From Amblyornis subalaris (lineage: Eukaryota > Chordata > Aves > Passeriformes > Ptilonorhynchidae): DNA of 64,000 nucleotides. Positions 13,810-22,862 of the stretch are shown here, piece by piece. The translations under genes and the position numbers were made by a program. Within the stretch, counting starts at the first letter, position 1. The number at the start of each line of letters is the position of its first letter. The notes below the pieces were generated by a model. That model did not search any database, was not told the DNA's origin, and saw only the letters and a program-made list of their open reading frames with translations. The stretch lies in assembly GCA_018881555.1 (NCBI GenBank), contig JACAXG010000203.1:310001-374000 (forward strand). The letters run 5' to 3'.

Positions 13810-14849
13810 TTCCTGTGCGCCTCAGAATCTTGATATTAAAAAAAACACAAAAAGCAAACTTGTGCAAGTCAACATGCACTCTGTTAGTATAATTCCTAAT
13901 ATTGAACTATTGTTTTATTCCACAGAATAAAGCAATTGAAAATTAGAGACTATTCAATAAATAAGTCTGAGTGTTGGCATGCTTGACATGCTCACTGATC
14001 ATACCTGAGCATTCTGACACATACATGATCATTGATATTTGATAGTAGTGTGTTGTTAACTGGCTAGAATCTGTAATTATCATAACTATACGAGGTAAAT
14101 CTGTATGATTATCCTAAGTAAAATCAGCTTGTATTCATTTGATGGTGAACTGAGAACTGAGTGACTCTCAGAGATTTCACTGTGTAGCTCTGGGTAGGAT
14201 GCCATGCAGTCAGATGCCTCTNTACATTTCTAAAATTAACATTCTGCATATGTGTGCAGAGGTAAGAATGGCCTAGACTCATTTCCTGGCTGCTTCCATA
14301 GGAGATACAGCCTGGTTTGATTTGCTCTCTTTTCATCATGGAGGCCCAATAAATGTTTAGATCGCTGAAAATTAGGCCTACAACTTTTAATGCATTTAGC
14401 TTTTCTTTTGTCTTTATATAAAAAAGAAGAATCTTTTATACCAGGGGAAAACGTGCAATTTGTGATCGTAAGGCAAGGAACATTTGTGTTAATTGANGAA
14501 CGTGCTTTAAGTTTGGGTTACTTTAACATCTCATTTCTCTCCTGTTCTACTGGATGGATTTTTATGACTGTGTGACTTGAAAAAAAGTGGCGAATCATGA
14601 TGGGAATCTGTAGGGAGGTATGCAGAGGAGAAAATAAGGGACTGCCATCATCGTCTTACCATGTGGCACAAGAAAATGCATANATTGCACTTCTTCAGGC
14701 AGCTGGACAGAAAGGGATTTCTTTGCCGCATGCAGCTGGCACAAGGAGACCCTGGAACGTTTGCGCTGAGGTCGCCTGAAGGCTCTAAGGAAAACCCGCG
14801 GGTTTAGCAGTTCCCTGTGGTGAAACACCGCGCGTTTCCCTTTTTCCAG

Positions 14850-15101
14850 ATAACACCCTGAGCATCCTGGCCAAGCACAGCGGCTTCAGCCGGCAGAAGC
14901 AGGAGGTGTACCTGCTGCCCATCGTCATCAGCGACGGCGGCACGCCNNCNNTGAGCAGCACGGGCACGCTGACCATCCGCGTGTGCGGCTGCAGCAGCGA
15001 CGGCACCGTGCAGTCCTGCAACGTGGAGGCCTACGTGCTGCCCATCGGCCTCAGCATGGGCGCCCTCATCGCCATCCTGGCCTGCATCATCCTGCTGCTA
15101 G
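14850..15101 (+). CDS. CDH8: Cadherin-8, penultimate coding exon (end of EC5 and transmembrane helix)
   Basis: CDH8 is a type II classical cadherin, a calcium-dependent adhesion receptor at neuronal contacts. This 252-nt exon enters with two bases of a split Asp codon, has 83 complete codons and leaves one base of a split Val codon. It reads [20 protein letters not shown] through the last EC5 strands, then a membrane-proximal Cys-rich stretch ([14 protein letters not shown]), then the hydrophobic segment [19 protein letters not shown]. The acceptor is tttttccag before 14850 and the donor is gtgcgt at 15102. Four Ns at 14947-14951 leave a Pro-X-(Met/Leu/Val) tripeptide partly unresolved. Codon use is extreme: 80 of 81 readable complete codons end in G or C, unlike the next exon. 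CDH8 rather than CDH11 or another paralogue is chosen from the C-terminus encoded by the last exon. Frame and splice sites are seen directly; the paralogue call is from family knowledge. Confidence 0.95.
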
Positions 15102-16635
15102 GTGCGTGCTCCTGCCGCGGCCCGCGGGCACGGCTGCCCTCGTGCCTGGGGAGTGGGANGGGGCCCGGGGCTCCCAGAGGAGGAGATGGTCCGGGGCAGG
15201 GCAGTGTGCAGCAGCACTGGCGGTCCTGGCAGGACTGAACCCTCCCGCCCTGAGAGCCGGACGGAGGCATCAGAGCAAAGCCCCTTCCTGAAGTAGTCGG
15301 ACAGGCAAGTTAGACAATAAACAGGTGTGGAATGGGAAACTGGAAATCAAATCAGGGGTCTTGAGTAGCAAGGTGAACACAGGATATATCACACGTGATG
15401 GAGAAGGGATTGCTGTAGCTTCTAAGATTTGCATGAACTGCTGAATTGTAGGNTGTCCTGCGTTGGAAGGGACCAGCAAGGATCATCCAAGCCCGGCTCC
15501 TGTCCCTGCCCAGACAGCCCACCAGTCCCAGCCTGTGCATCCCTGGGAGCGCTGTCCAAAGGCCCCTGGAGCTGTGGCAGCCTCGGGGCCGTGCCCATTC
15601 CCTGGGGAGCCTGCTCAGTGCCCAGNCCCCTGTGGGGCCAGCAGAAGCTGTTCCTGCTGTCCAGCCCTGCCCTGCCCTGGCCCAGCTCCNGCCATTCCCT
15701 GGCACTGTCTCTGTTCCCAGAGCAGAGCTCAGAGCTGCCTNGGGTGGCCCCTCTGGGCCCTGCCCCATCCTCGGATCCCTCCTTTGGATGCCTTCTTATA
15801 GCTCTGTATCTTTCCATTGTATATATTTATATTTATTTTTTTTTATTATGAGTTTATTCTGGATTGTAATGGCACGAGAGACACTGAAGCTTTACAAGCT
15901 AAGCAGCGTGGTATATTTTAATAAAACATACAACATTTGTATACAACATCAAGCGAGAGAGAGAACAGTGAAGGAAGAGGCCTATTTCTGCACTTCGCAG
16001 CTTCGCTTTGTAACTGAGATTTACATCAGTAACTGAGATTTCAGCATTAAGCTGCAAAAAACAAGTGTAACCCATTTAGAGTTTTTTATGCATCTGTCCA
16101 CAATCCTGAAATTGAGCTAAGCTCTTTCTTTCTTTCTTTCTCCGCTATTGTCTCATTCCCTTTTCAGTTATAGAATGTGAGTCTCTTGCAACAGGTAGAA
16201 AAAGACACTGATTTCCTTCTGCCATTAGGGCTTTGTTTTCAGAAAAANCACCCTCTAATTTTGGAAAACACTATCCATAATGTAGATCATTATAGGCTAT
16301 GTGAATAATGATAGCCTGACTTAAATTCCAAAGGGAANAGTTGTTTTCTAAATTTGAGGCTCAAAATTAGAAGTATGGGAAATCTTATTGCTTATCTGAA
16401 ATTGAGTTTCAGATGTAAATACGAGCTGATAATAAAAGACTAAAGGACTAATCAGAGCTTCTGGTCAAACTGCCATCACATGGATGGGGTTGAAGTTACA
16501 GGTCTTTCAGCTTTTCACCCTTACTAGTCCCAATTCCACACAAAGCAGCCTCTCACCTTCCACACCTGCACTCACCANGTAGTGCTTGGATTGGAATTTT
16601 TTTTGTCTAACCTGCTCGTGGTGCTCTCTTTGCAG
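15102..16635 (+). other. CDH8: CDH8 last intron
   Basis: A 1,534-bp intron running from the gtgcgt donor to a ctctctttgcag acceptor; it splits a Val codon after its first base. It contains a - strand CR1 fragment. It is GC- and CpG-rich just after the donor and becomes AT-rich after about 15790. Confidence 0.93.
15445..15760 (-). mobile_element. CR1 LINE fragment in the CDH8 last intron
   Basis: Starts with GCGTTGGAAGGGACCAGCAA and continues GATCATCCAAGCCCGGCTCC, then a Gly/Pro-rich block with CCTGGGGAGCCTGCTCAGTG. This is the antisense of a CR1 3' end, so the element lies on the - strand, opposite to CDH8. The very tip (the ATTCTGTG repeats) is decayed. Overlapping frames of 110-140 aa on both strands are repeat shadows. 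The left-hand coordinate, which is the element's 3' end, is firmer than the right-hand one. Confidence 0.75.
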
Positions 16636-17129
16636 TCATTGTGGTGCTGTTTGTAACACTCAGAAGACATAAGAATGAGCCTCTGATCATCAAAGATGAT
16701 GAAGATGTGAGGGAAAACATCATTCGCTACGATGACGAAGGAGGTGGGGAAGAAGATACGGAAGCGTTTGACATTGCAACTTTGCAAAATCCAGATGGAA
16801 TTAATGGATTTTTGCCTCGTAAGGATATTAAGCCCGATCTTCAGTTTATGCCCAGGCAGGGTCTTGCACCTGTTCCTAATGGTGTTGATGTTGACGAATT
16901 CATTAATGTCAGGCTTCATGAAGCTGATAACGATCCCACAGCTCCGCCATATGACTCTATCCAGATTTATGGCTATGAAGGCAAGGGGTCAGCCGCTGGT
17001 TCCCTTAGCTCGTTGGAGTCCTCCACATCAGACTCAGATCAGAATTTTGACTACCTCAGTGAATGGGGTCCTCGCTTTAAAAGACTTGGAGAACTTTACT
17101 CAGTTGGAGAAAGTGACAAAGAAACTTGA
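16636..17129 (+). CDS. CDH8: Cadherin-8, last coding exon (cytoplasmic tail)
   Basis: The exon completes the split Val codon and encodes 163 more residues before TGA at 17127-17129. IVVLFVTL finishes the transmembrane helix and RRHKNEP is the stop-transfer sequence. The juxtamembrane p120-catenin core (YDDEGGGEEDTEAFD) lies near 16729-16773. The C-terminal catenin-binding region holds APPYDSIQIYGYEG from about 16941, then the Ser-rich SLSSLESSTSDSD, which in classical cadherins is phosphorylated to tighten beta-catenin binding, then WGPRFKRLGELY. The ending SVGESDKET is diagnostic for CDH8; CDH11 has a different acidic ending. Third codon positions are rich in A and T, the opposite of the preceding exon. 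The frame is intact with no N. The tail links adhesion to actin through beta- and alpha-catenin at the plasma membrane. Confidence 0.97.
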
Positions 17130-17761
17130 CAGTGGATTACAAACTTTTCCCCTGTTGACTTAATGATCATGTAATATTCTAGGGCCACTGCTGTTAGTTA
17201 AAACTAATGTGGCTTTTTGTTTTAGAGGCAAGTTTAGCGCCAGTCATCTATAAAATCAACTACATTGTAATGTTGAACCAAAAAAAAAAGTNTATGTTAG
17301 GAGGTTAAGTCTTGTGGAGTGTGAAGTAAAGTATGTGGAGTGTCTAGAAGTCTTTGGATATTTGATATTCACTTGACCACTCTGAAGATGGAGATTTGGA
17401 TCTTTGATTATCTTCAGTGAATTGAAAAGAACAAAAAAAGAAATTGGTGCTCTCTTAGAAAATGGACTTGCAGGGATTTGCTGTTGAACAGTAGCTCCTG
17501 CCAGTATGTGTAAAGCTAAAGGTTTGTTTCTGCATTGCCAACAAAGATCCCGCCACAGAAATGTTAAAAGCAATATCTTGGTCTTCTTAGCAATGCTGAA
17601 CAGAAATAGCATTGCAAACCCTACTGGCTCCTACTGTGCAGTGACCATCCGTTGTACATACAGTAATTGTTGGCCACGTAACCACAGACTGAATATCATC
17701 TTTAAATATTGTGTCAAGCCTTAAAATATTCACATGTTCTTAATCCATTCCAGTGATGGGT

Positions 17762-17767
17762 AATAAA
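17762..17767 (+). terminator. CDH8: Candidate poly(A) signal, proximal
   Basis: A canonical AATAAA about 630 bp after the CDH8 stop codon. The downstream GT content is modest (AAAGTGTAGAG). It would give the shortest 3' UTR of the three candidates. Confidence 0.5.
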
Positions 17768-17961
17768 TACTACTAAAGTGTAGAGATTCCGAGGCAGGGC
17801 TGCAAACCCCTGCTTTACAAAAGGATCTTTTTTTCTAGAAGGAGGATCAATCCTGTGCTTCGTCTTCTGAAAGGAAAAACTGTGAAATGGGATGGACTTA
17901 CATAAATGAAAGAATTGCTGATTTTATTGCTAAAGATCGAATTTATTTGTTTAATCTTTGA

Positions 17962-17967
17962 AATAAA
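17962..17967 (+). terminator. CDH8: Candidate poly(A) signal, middle
   Basis: AATAAA followed closely by T-rich TATTTTATTGATGTCC, which resembles a downstream U/GU element. This makes it the best-looking of the three candidate sites. Confidence 0.55.
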
Positions 17968-18825
17968 TATTTTATTGATGTCCATTACTGCTTTTATTTA
18001 TTAAGACTGATAATCTATAGAGTAAGATTATGAAGAAAACTAAATTATATCAGTTAGATTTTTTTTTTCTATATATAATGAATGTTTAATACATGTACAT
18101 TTTGAAAAGAAAAATGACAAATTGTTGCAGATTAAAGCAGTTCCCTGTCCATTTGCAGTAGCTGAATTTTAAGAGAATGCTGGCAGGAATGAAACTTTCC
18201 CGGAGAAAACTTTTGACAGTTTTATACCTTCTTCATAAATCTAGTACCTGGTGTTTTTAATACAAGCACAAACAGCTGGAAGTAAACTGGTTCATGTGAA
18301 TATTTAAACTATAGACTTTTAGAAATCCACACATAACACAGTACAGTAAAAAAAACATGCTTATAGTTCTCCACTGTATTAGAGCAGGAACCAGTGTGTA
18401 CATAATTTTACTGCTTNTGTTATTAGCATTTTTTTCTATAATATTCATAGTGATGCACCAGGGCTCTTGCACACGGAGAAAGAACACTAGAAGCTGCAAG
18501 CATACTCAATTTGTAATGCAAACTTGCCATTTAGAAGTAGCAATTGTATAAGAAAACTACGTATTACATGCAAATCATTTTAATTTTCTACTTTGTTTTG
18601 AAGCTATATTATCGTTTGTTTCTTTACTCCATGTATTGTATTCAGAGAAACTCCTGTATTGTTTCCTACTTTGTGAAATATATTTTTATAAATACTTTTC
18701 TCGTTATTGCTTTTCTTTCAGGTTTACCTGGGCACTGCAGAAATGAACCTGCCTGAATAACTGCACGGTTTTTTGAGGANTGTCCTTTCTGCAAAATCAT
18801 TTATTTATTAGTTGAATACAGACAA

Positions 18826-18831
18826 AATAAA
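18826..18831 (+). terminator. CDH8: Candidate poly(A) signal, distal
   Basis: AATAAA merging into a genomic A tract. The A tract would cause internal priming in oligo-dT libraries, so apparent 3' ends here need care. Confidence 0.3.
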
Positions 18832-18849
18832 AAAAAAAAAAGGAGAATA

Positions 18850-21505
18850 TTTGAAACAATTTTTGACACTGATTGCAGAATTAGACGTGCAGCAGCCTGT
18901 GACCACGGGAGTTATGAGTGTCTGATTCACTGCAAAATAACCTCACACATTTTTTGGTAAAGCATTTCTAGTTAAAACAACCCACTGACTTGAAGCTCCT
19001 CAAACACACTTGTTCTGCAAACGAAGAATTCTTAATGCATCGCCCCCAGTTTTGCCTGTATTTCAAATGGAAACATTTACTCTGCTTTAGCTGCAGCTTG
19101 GCTGGGTTTAATGACTGTAGTCTGTGGACAACTAATGCATTAATACCACTTTGATATGTATTATAAAGATTTTATTGAAACTAATGAAGTACCCAATACA
19201 TTTAAGTTACACTGCATTAAAAAAAAGCTTCTGAATAACTGTATCTAAAAATTCTAGTAAAACACTCAGCTAAACAGTGAAGTCCTCTAACCATAGGAAA
19301 GAAGCAGTCCTGAAGATTTCAGTGAAATCAAACATATTTCTGTAACAGACTGCAGTGAAAGCCAAACACACTCTTACTCATCACTTGCTGCAAGTGCCAG
19401 GGCGTTCCGAGCTGCCATGCCAGATCCAGTGCCAGCGTAAATGGGACAGAGATTCGGAGCTGGGGCGATTCCTGGTGCCCACCCCGATGCTGGGAGCCGG
19501 GGAAGGGGCTGTGAGCACGGATCACATTGTCTGTGGCCACATCAGTGTTCAGGGCAGGGCACTCTGGCTGTAGAGTTTGGCAAAGCTCTTTTGTAGGAAA
19601 ACTCACAAATGGATAACCTTCTGATTGCCTTTCTGATTGAAAGTTCCATCTGAGACCACGACAGCGCATTCAGTAATAAGATTTCCAGGAAAAAAATCCC
19701 ATCACCGGCGCTGTAGGAGAGGCAAAGCATGACAGAAATCTCATCATTGTCAGTCAAAAAGACATGGGAGTTACTGCTGCTGGGCAGAGCTCTAAATTGG
19801 GCATTTCTACAGCTCTTAAACATGAATAGCTACAATGCAAAGGGGAGAAAAGAATTAATGAATTTCTGACNTGTCAATAGAGATGTGCTGTTTCTTGTGC
19901 CACTGCTTCCCCACTGAAGGGAAATGATTAATTCTGCAAACTAATTCCATTTCATTTGAATATAAAGTTTATACCACTTCATGTTAGAGGGTTAAATGTT
20001 GATCAGTCGGTTTTCCAGTGCTTCTCCTTTTTTTTGACAATAAAATTAACTCAGCATAAAATCATTTTGGATAACACAGTATTTAGGGGGATTAGATCAG
20101 ATCGTTCTACATTTCACATCCAGATTTAGACATATTAGCGACACTCTTCTTAAGCGTGTAAAATCGTAATTCATCGTTTTCAACAACATTTAATTAGCCA
20201 TTGACTCATTGCAAGTGACAAGGAAAATGCATTAAATTAGAATTATTAATACTGATAAATTNGAGAAGTAAATTCTCGAAATCTTTTACAAGTGCCAAGC
20301 GCCTTAGAGTCGCATTGATCCTGGCCTGCCTTCACCTGGCTGTGCCTCACGTCGTTTGTCACAACTGCTGAAGTAAATCATCCCAAACATGAAAGCTGGA
20401 ATTCTGAGCTTTTGGCCCGCACGTTGTAAGGACACAAAATTCAGCTCAGGCGTTTTCGGTCTGAAATCTCTGTGAATGTGTGCACGTTTTTACTAAATAT
20501 AACTTGGATGGCTGAAGGTCTTCAGCGTGTCCTGTCCTTTAGAGCAGCTGAAAGCAGATGCTGTTTGTGTGCTCTGACCTTGAAATCAGATCGTGGCAAG
20601 CTCATTTAAATATACTTTTTACCCGGTATCATTACACCTTTTTGTCTAGGGTGACTTTGAACTGGCTGTGAAATTTAGAGGAGAGAAAATGGCTCAAGAC
20701 TTTCATTTAAATCAGCAGTTGCTGATCACAGGAGAAACATTTAACACTATGGCAACTCCAAATCCCATCAGCTCCGTGGCAGCGCAGCAGTGACAATTCT
20801 CAGCCTGGAGAACAGACAGGATGTCTGTGGAATAGTCTGCTTGGAATAACTCTATTTGTACAGCTCTGCTAGAGATGGAGCTGCTGATTTTAATATAAAG
20901 AGAAAAATAAATCAGCTCTACTACACCCATGCAGTTGCATCCACCTGCAGATGTGTGTGGCAATTTTTTTTTAACAGCCTGCACGGTCATGGAATTCTAG
21001 AAACAGATAAATGGGTTTAGAAAGCTTCTCCAAGGTCTGTCCAGCCAGAGGAAACCTTGGCAGGTAGCCTGTTCCTGTATCTGATTTCCTTGGGATATAA
21101 TTTCAGTCTGAATGGAGCTGTTGGGCTGTTTCTCTTCTTTTGCCTGCTCCTCTCTGCACCACTTCATCTATCCTGAGCTGTAATACTGGGAACGTGGTGT
21201 TGGGAAGTTCATTAAGACCTTGGAGCTCTTTTTCAGCTGCTGTGTTCAGGGACTGGAAAATGTAGCTCACCCAGGATAGTGAAGTTCACCAAGCTCCCTT
21301 CTTCCTCAGGGAAGACTGAACAGTCTGAGTTACTCGTACTAAAGGACTGTTTCTGTATTTAAATTATGCTGAAAAATCTGNAGCTAATGATGGTGCTTTT
21401 TAACTAATAGAAAAATATTAATAATAGAAAAAAATGTTCACTAGCAGCAGACATTCACAAGTGTTTCTGATCGAGGGAAGTGAAAAGTTCATCAAAAGCT
21501 CATCA
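18850..21505. other. Non-coding region just beyond CDH8
   Basis: No credible gene. It contains a unique AT-rich block with unusually many CpGs (20040-20360; see findings). The stretch 20985-21310 has a few CR1-like phrases, such as GTAGCCTGTTCC, but not enough to call. The 113-aa and 93-aa frames on the - strand at 19.3-19.8 kb have no recognisable features. Confidence 0.7.
20040..20360. promoter_or_regulatory. Possible conserved regulatory element (unverified)
   Basis: A unique, repeat-free block with several homeodomain-type cores (TAATTA-like, e.g. in CATTTAATTAGCC and GTAATTCATCG). It also has CpGs in GATCGTTC, TAGCGACAC, AAGCGTG, CATCG, TCTCGAA, AAGCGCC and GTCGCA, within a region where CpG is otherwise rare. 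Retained CpGs in AT-rich desert sequence suggest constraint or hypomethylation. This is a composition-based inference only. Confidence 0.3.
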
Positions 21506-21510
21506 GAACT

Positions 21511-21788
21511 GGAGTGACAGGACAAGGGGGAACAGCTTCAACTGCCAGAGGGCAGGGTTAGATGGGATATTGGGAAGGAATTGTTCCCTGGGAGGGTGAG
21601 GAGGCCCTGGCACAGGTTGCCCAGAGAAGCTGTGGCTGCCCCTGGATCCCTGGCAGTGTCCAAGGCCGGGTTGGATGGGGCTTGGAGCAACCTGGGCTAG
21701 TGGAAGGTGTCCCTGCCCATGGCAAGGGGTGGAATGGGATGAGCTTTAGAATCCCTTCCAACCCACACCATTCTGTGATTCTATGTAA
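21511..21788 (+). mobile_element. CR1 LINE 3' end, fairly young
   Basis: A clean + strand CR1 end: GATATTGGGAAGGAATTGTT, CCTGGGAGGGTGAGGAGGCC, GTTGCCCAGAGAAGCTGTGG, then a GTGTCCAAGGCC block and the tip CCCTTCCAACCCACACC...ATTCTGTGATTCTATG. The low divergence suggests it is younger than the copies at 0.7 and 4.8 kb. Frames of 67-86 aa here are repeat shadows. Confidence 0.95.
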
Positions 21789-21989
21789 AGAGGTTGCTCA
21801 AAAAATTATTTTTCAGATTTAGAAAGTTTTTTAGCTGTGGCAGGATACCCTAGTAAATTAAAGCTTAATAAAAATAAAAATATGAAAAGTAAAAAGCGAG
21901 ACTATTCACTGTTGGTAGGGTTTGCTTTCAGCCCACAGCACGTGTCATTAGCAGAAAATAGAAAGTACNGATGGAGTGAGCAATGGAAG

Positions 21990-22323
21990 CTTTCTGTGCT
22001 CTATCATTCAGATAAGTTGGACTTGTATTATTTCTACATTTGTACACTATTTGGGCAAGATAATATTCTGGCTTTGCAGAAGGTGGAAACCAATTTAAGT
22101 TGCTGTGTAATTCACAGTGATGGGTTTTGTAATCACACTGCAAAATGAGTCTAGCTGCTGTATTATACAATACTGATACTGGCTTATGTGCTGCACAACT
22201 AGACCCTCTCCAAATAATGTCATAGTATTCTAAATGAGAAAATATAAAAGTCCTGACAATGCTTTTTGTGCAACTGCAACTAAGACATCTTCCAAAATGG
22301 CTAATAAAAGCGAGCTGAAGCAC
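21990..22323 (-). pseudogene. Fossil LINE reverse-transcriptase C-terminal region (not CR1 3' tip)
   Basis: A 131-codon open frame on the - strand runs from ATG at 22323 to a stop ending at 21928. Its core reads SIVRTFIFSHLEYYDIIW, then NTAARLIL, then HHCELHSNLNWFPPSAK, then QIVYKCRNNTSPTYLNDR. This order (hydrophobic helix with LEYYDIIW, N-AARLIL, L-W-P, YK-NN-SPTYL) is the pattern downstream of the catalytic domain in Jockey-superfamily LINEs such as the L2 and CR1 clades. The YxDD catalytic region is absent, so it is a fragment. One N lies in the last third. An ancient element keeping an open frame is odd: it may be chance, or the DNA may be under constraint as a regulatory element. Family membership rests on pattern recognition, not a search. 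Confidence 0.6.
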
Positions 22324-22734
22324 AGTTTCTGGCAGAGCCTTGTAAATGTGCTCATTAGCATTGCAACANAACTATTTCTTCTCTTTTTTCCTTCCTCCTA
22401 CCCCCCCACATCGCAAACATTAAACCAGGGAAATACACAACATGAAAATGTCAGCCTTCTCTTTGGAGGGATATGGAATAATTTGCAAAATTCCTTTTCT
22501 TGTCCTTCCACCGTTCCTGGTGCCTGCTTGCAGGAGGGCTGTGAGAGGACAGGAGGATTGAAGGGATCAGTAGAGGTTGCCTGGTTTATTTTCCGAATTT
22601 CTAGTATGAGGCAGTAGTACCCTCTCCTGATATTTCTCTGTGCACTCCCAAAATACTAATTAAATCTAATAATGACAGCTGGAATTGCTGTTCATCAGGC
22701 CATCACAGGCCAAATATCCTGTGGAAGATACCTA

Positions 22735-22862
22735 GAGAATCATGAGGTGATTTGGGTTGGAAAATGATCTTTTTCCACCCCCTGCCATGGGCAGGGACAC
22801 TTTCCACTATCCCGGGTTGCTCCAAGCCCCATCCAGCCTGGCCCTGGACACTTCCAGGGGTT
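22735..22862 (-). mobile_element. CR1 LINE 3' end
   Basis: Starts AGAATCATGAGGTGATTTGG, then GTTGGAAAATGATC, CCCTGCCATGGGCAGGGACA, GGGTTGCTCCAAGCCCCATC, CAGCCTGGCCCTGGACACTT. This is the antisense of a CR1 3' end, 5'-truncated after the CTTCCAGGGG segment. Confidence 0.93.

Larger units (their letters stand above)
1..14849 (+). other. CDH8: CDH8 upstream intron (partial), before the penultimate exon
   Basis: This stretch precedes the penultimate CDH8 exon and ends in a good acceptor: a pyrimidine tract and CAG at 14847-14849. I found no further cadherin exon in it, so the preceding exon must lie before the window. It contains two + strand CR1 ends, one - strand CR1 tip, a 102-nt pyrimidine tract, a CA microsatellite, an imperfect 54-bp-spaced duplication and an A-rich CAAA tract, listed separately. 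The rest is unique AT-rich sequence in which I see nothing further. Open frames here lack protein features and I did not call them. Confidence 0.85.
17130..17990 (+). other. CDH8: CDH8 3' UTR (extent inferred)
   Basis: Non-coding sequence directly after the stop codon, AT-rich and without repeats. It holds one Pumilio-type UGUANAUA match (TGTACATA, 17653-17660) and two AATAAA signals (17762 and 17962). The end is set just beyond the second signal. A longer form reaching about 18850 is possible, because another TGTACATA (18397-18404) and an AATAAA (18826) lie there. No transcript evidence is available to choose. Confidence 0.65.

Noticed and set aside
15352..15851. Overlapping 130-140 codon frames on both strands
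   Set aside because: They fall in the CR1 fragment of the last CDH8 intron; GC-rich repeat DNA has few stops.
20985..21310. Possible old CR1 on the - strand
   Set aside because: Only short phrases match, such as TCTCCAAGGTCTGTCCAGCC and GTAGCCTGTTCC; the rest does not follow the consensus order.
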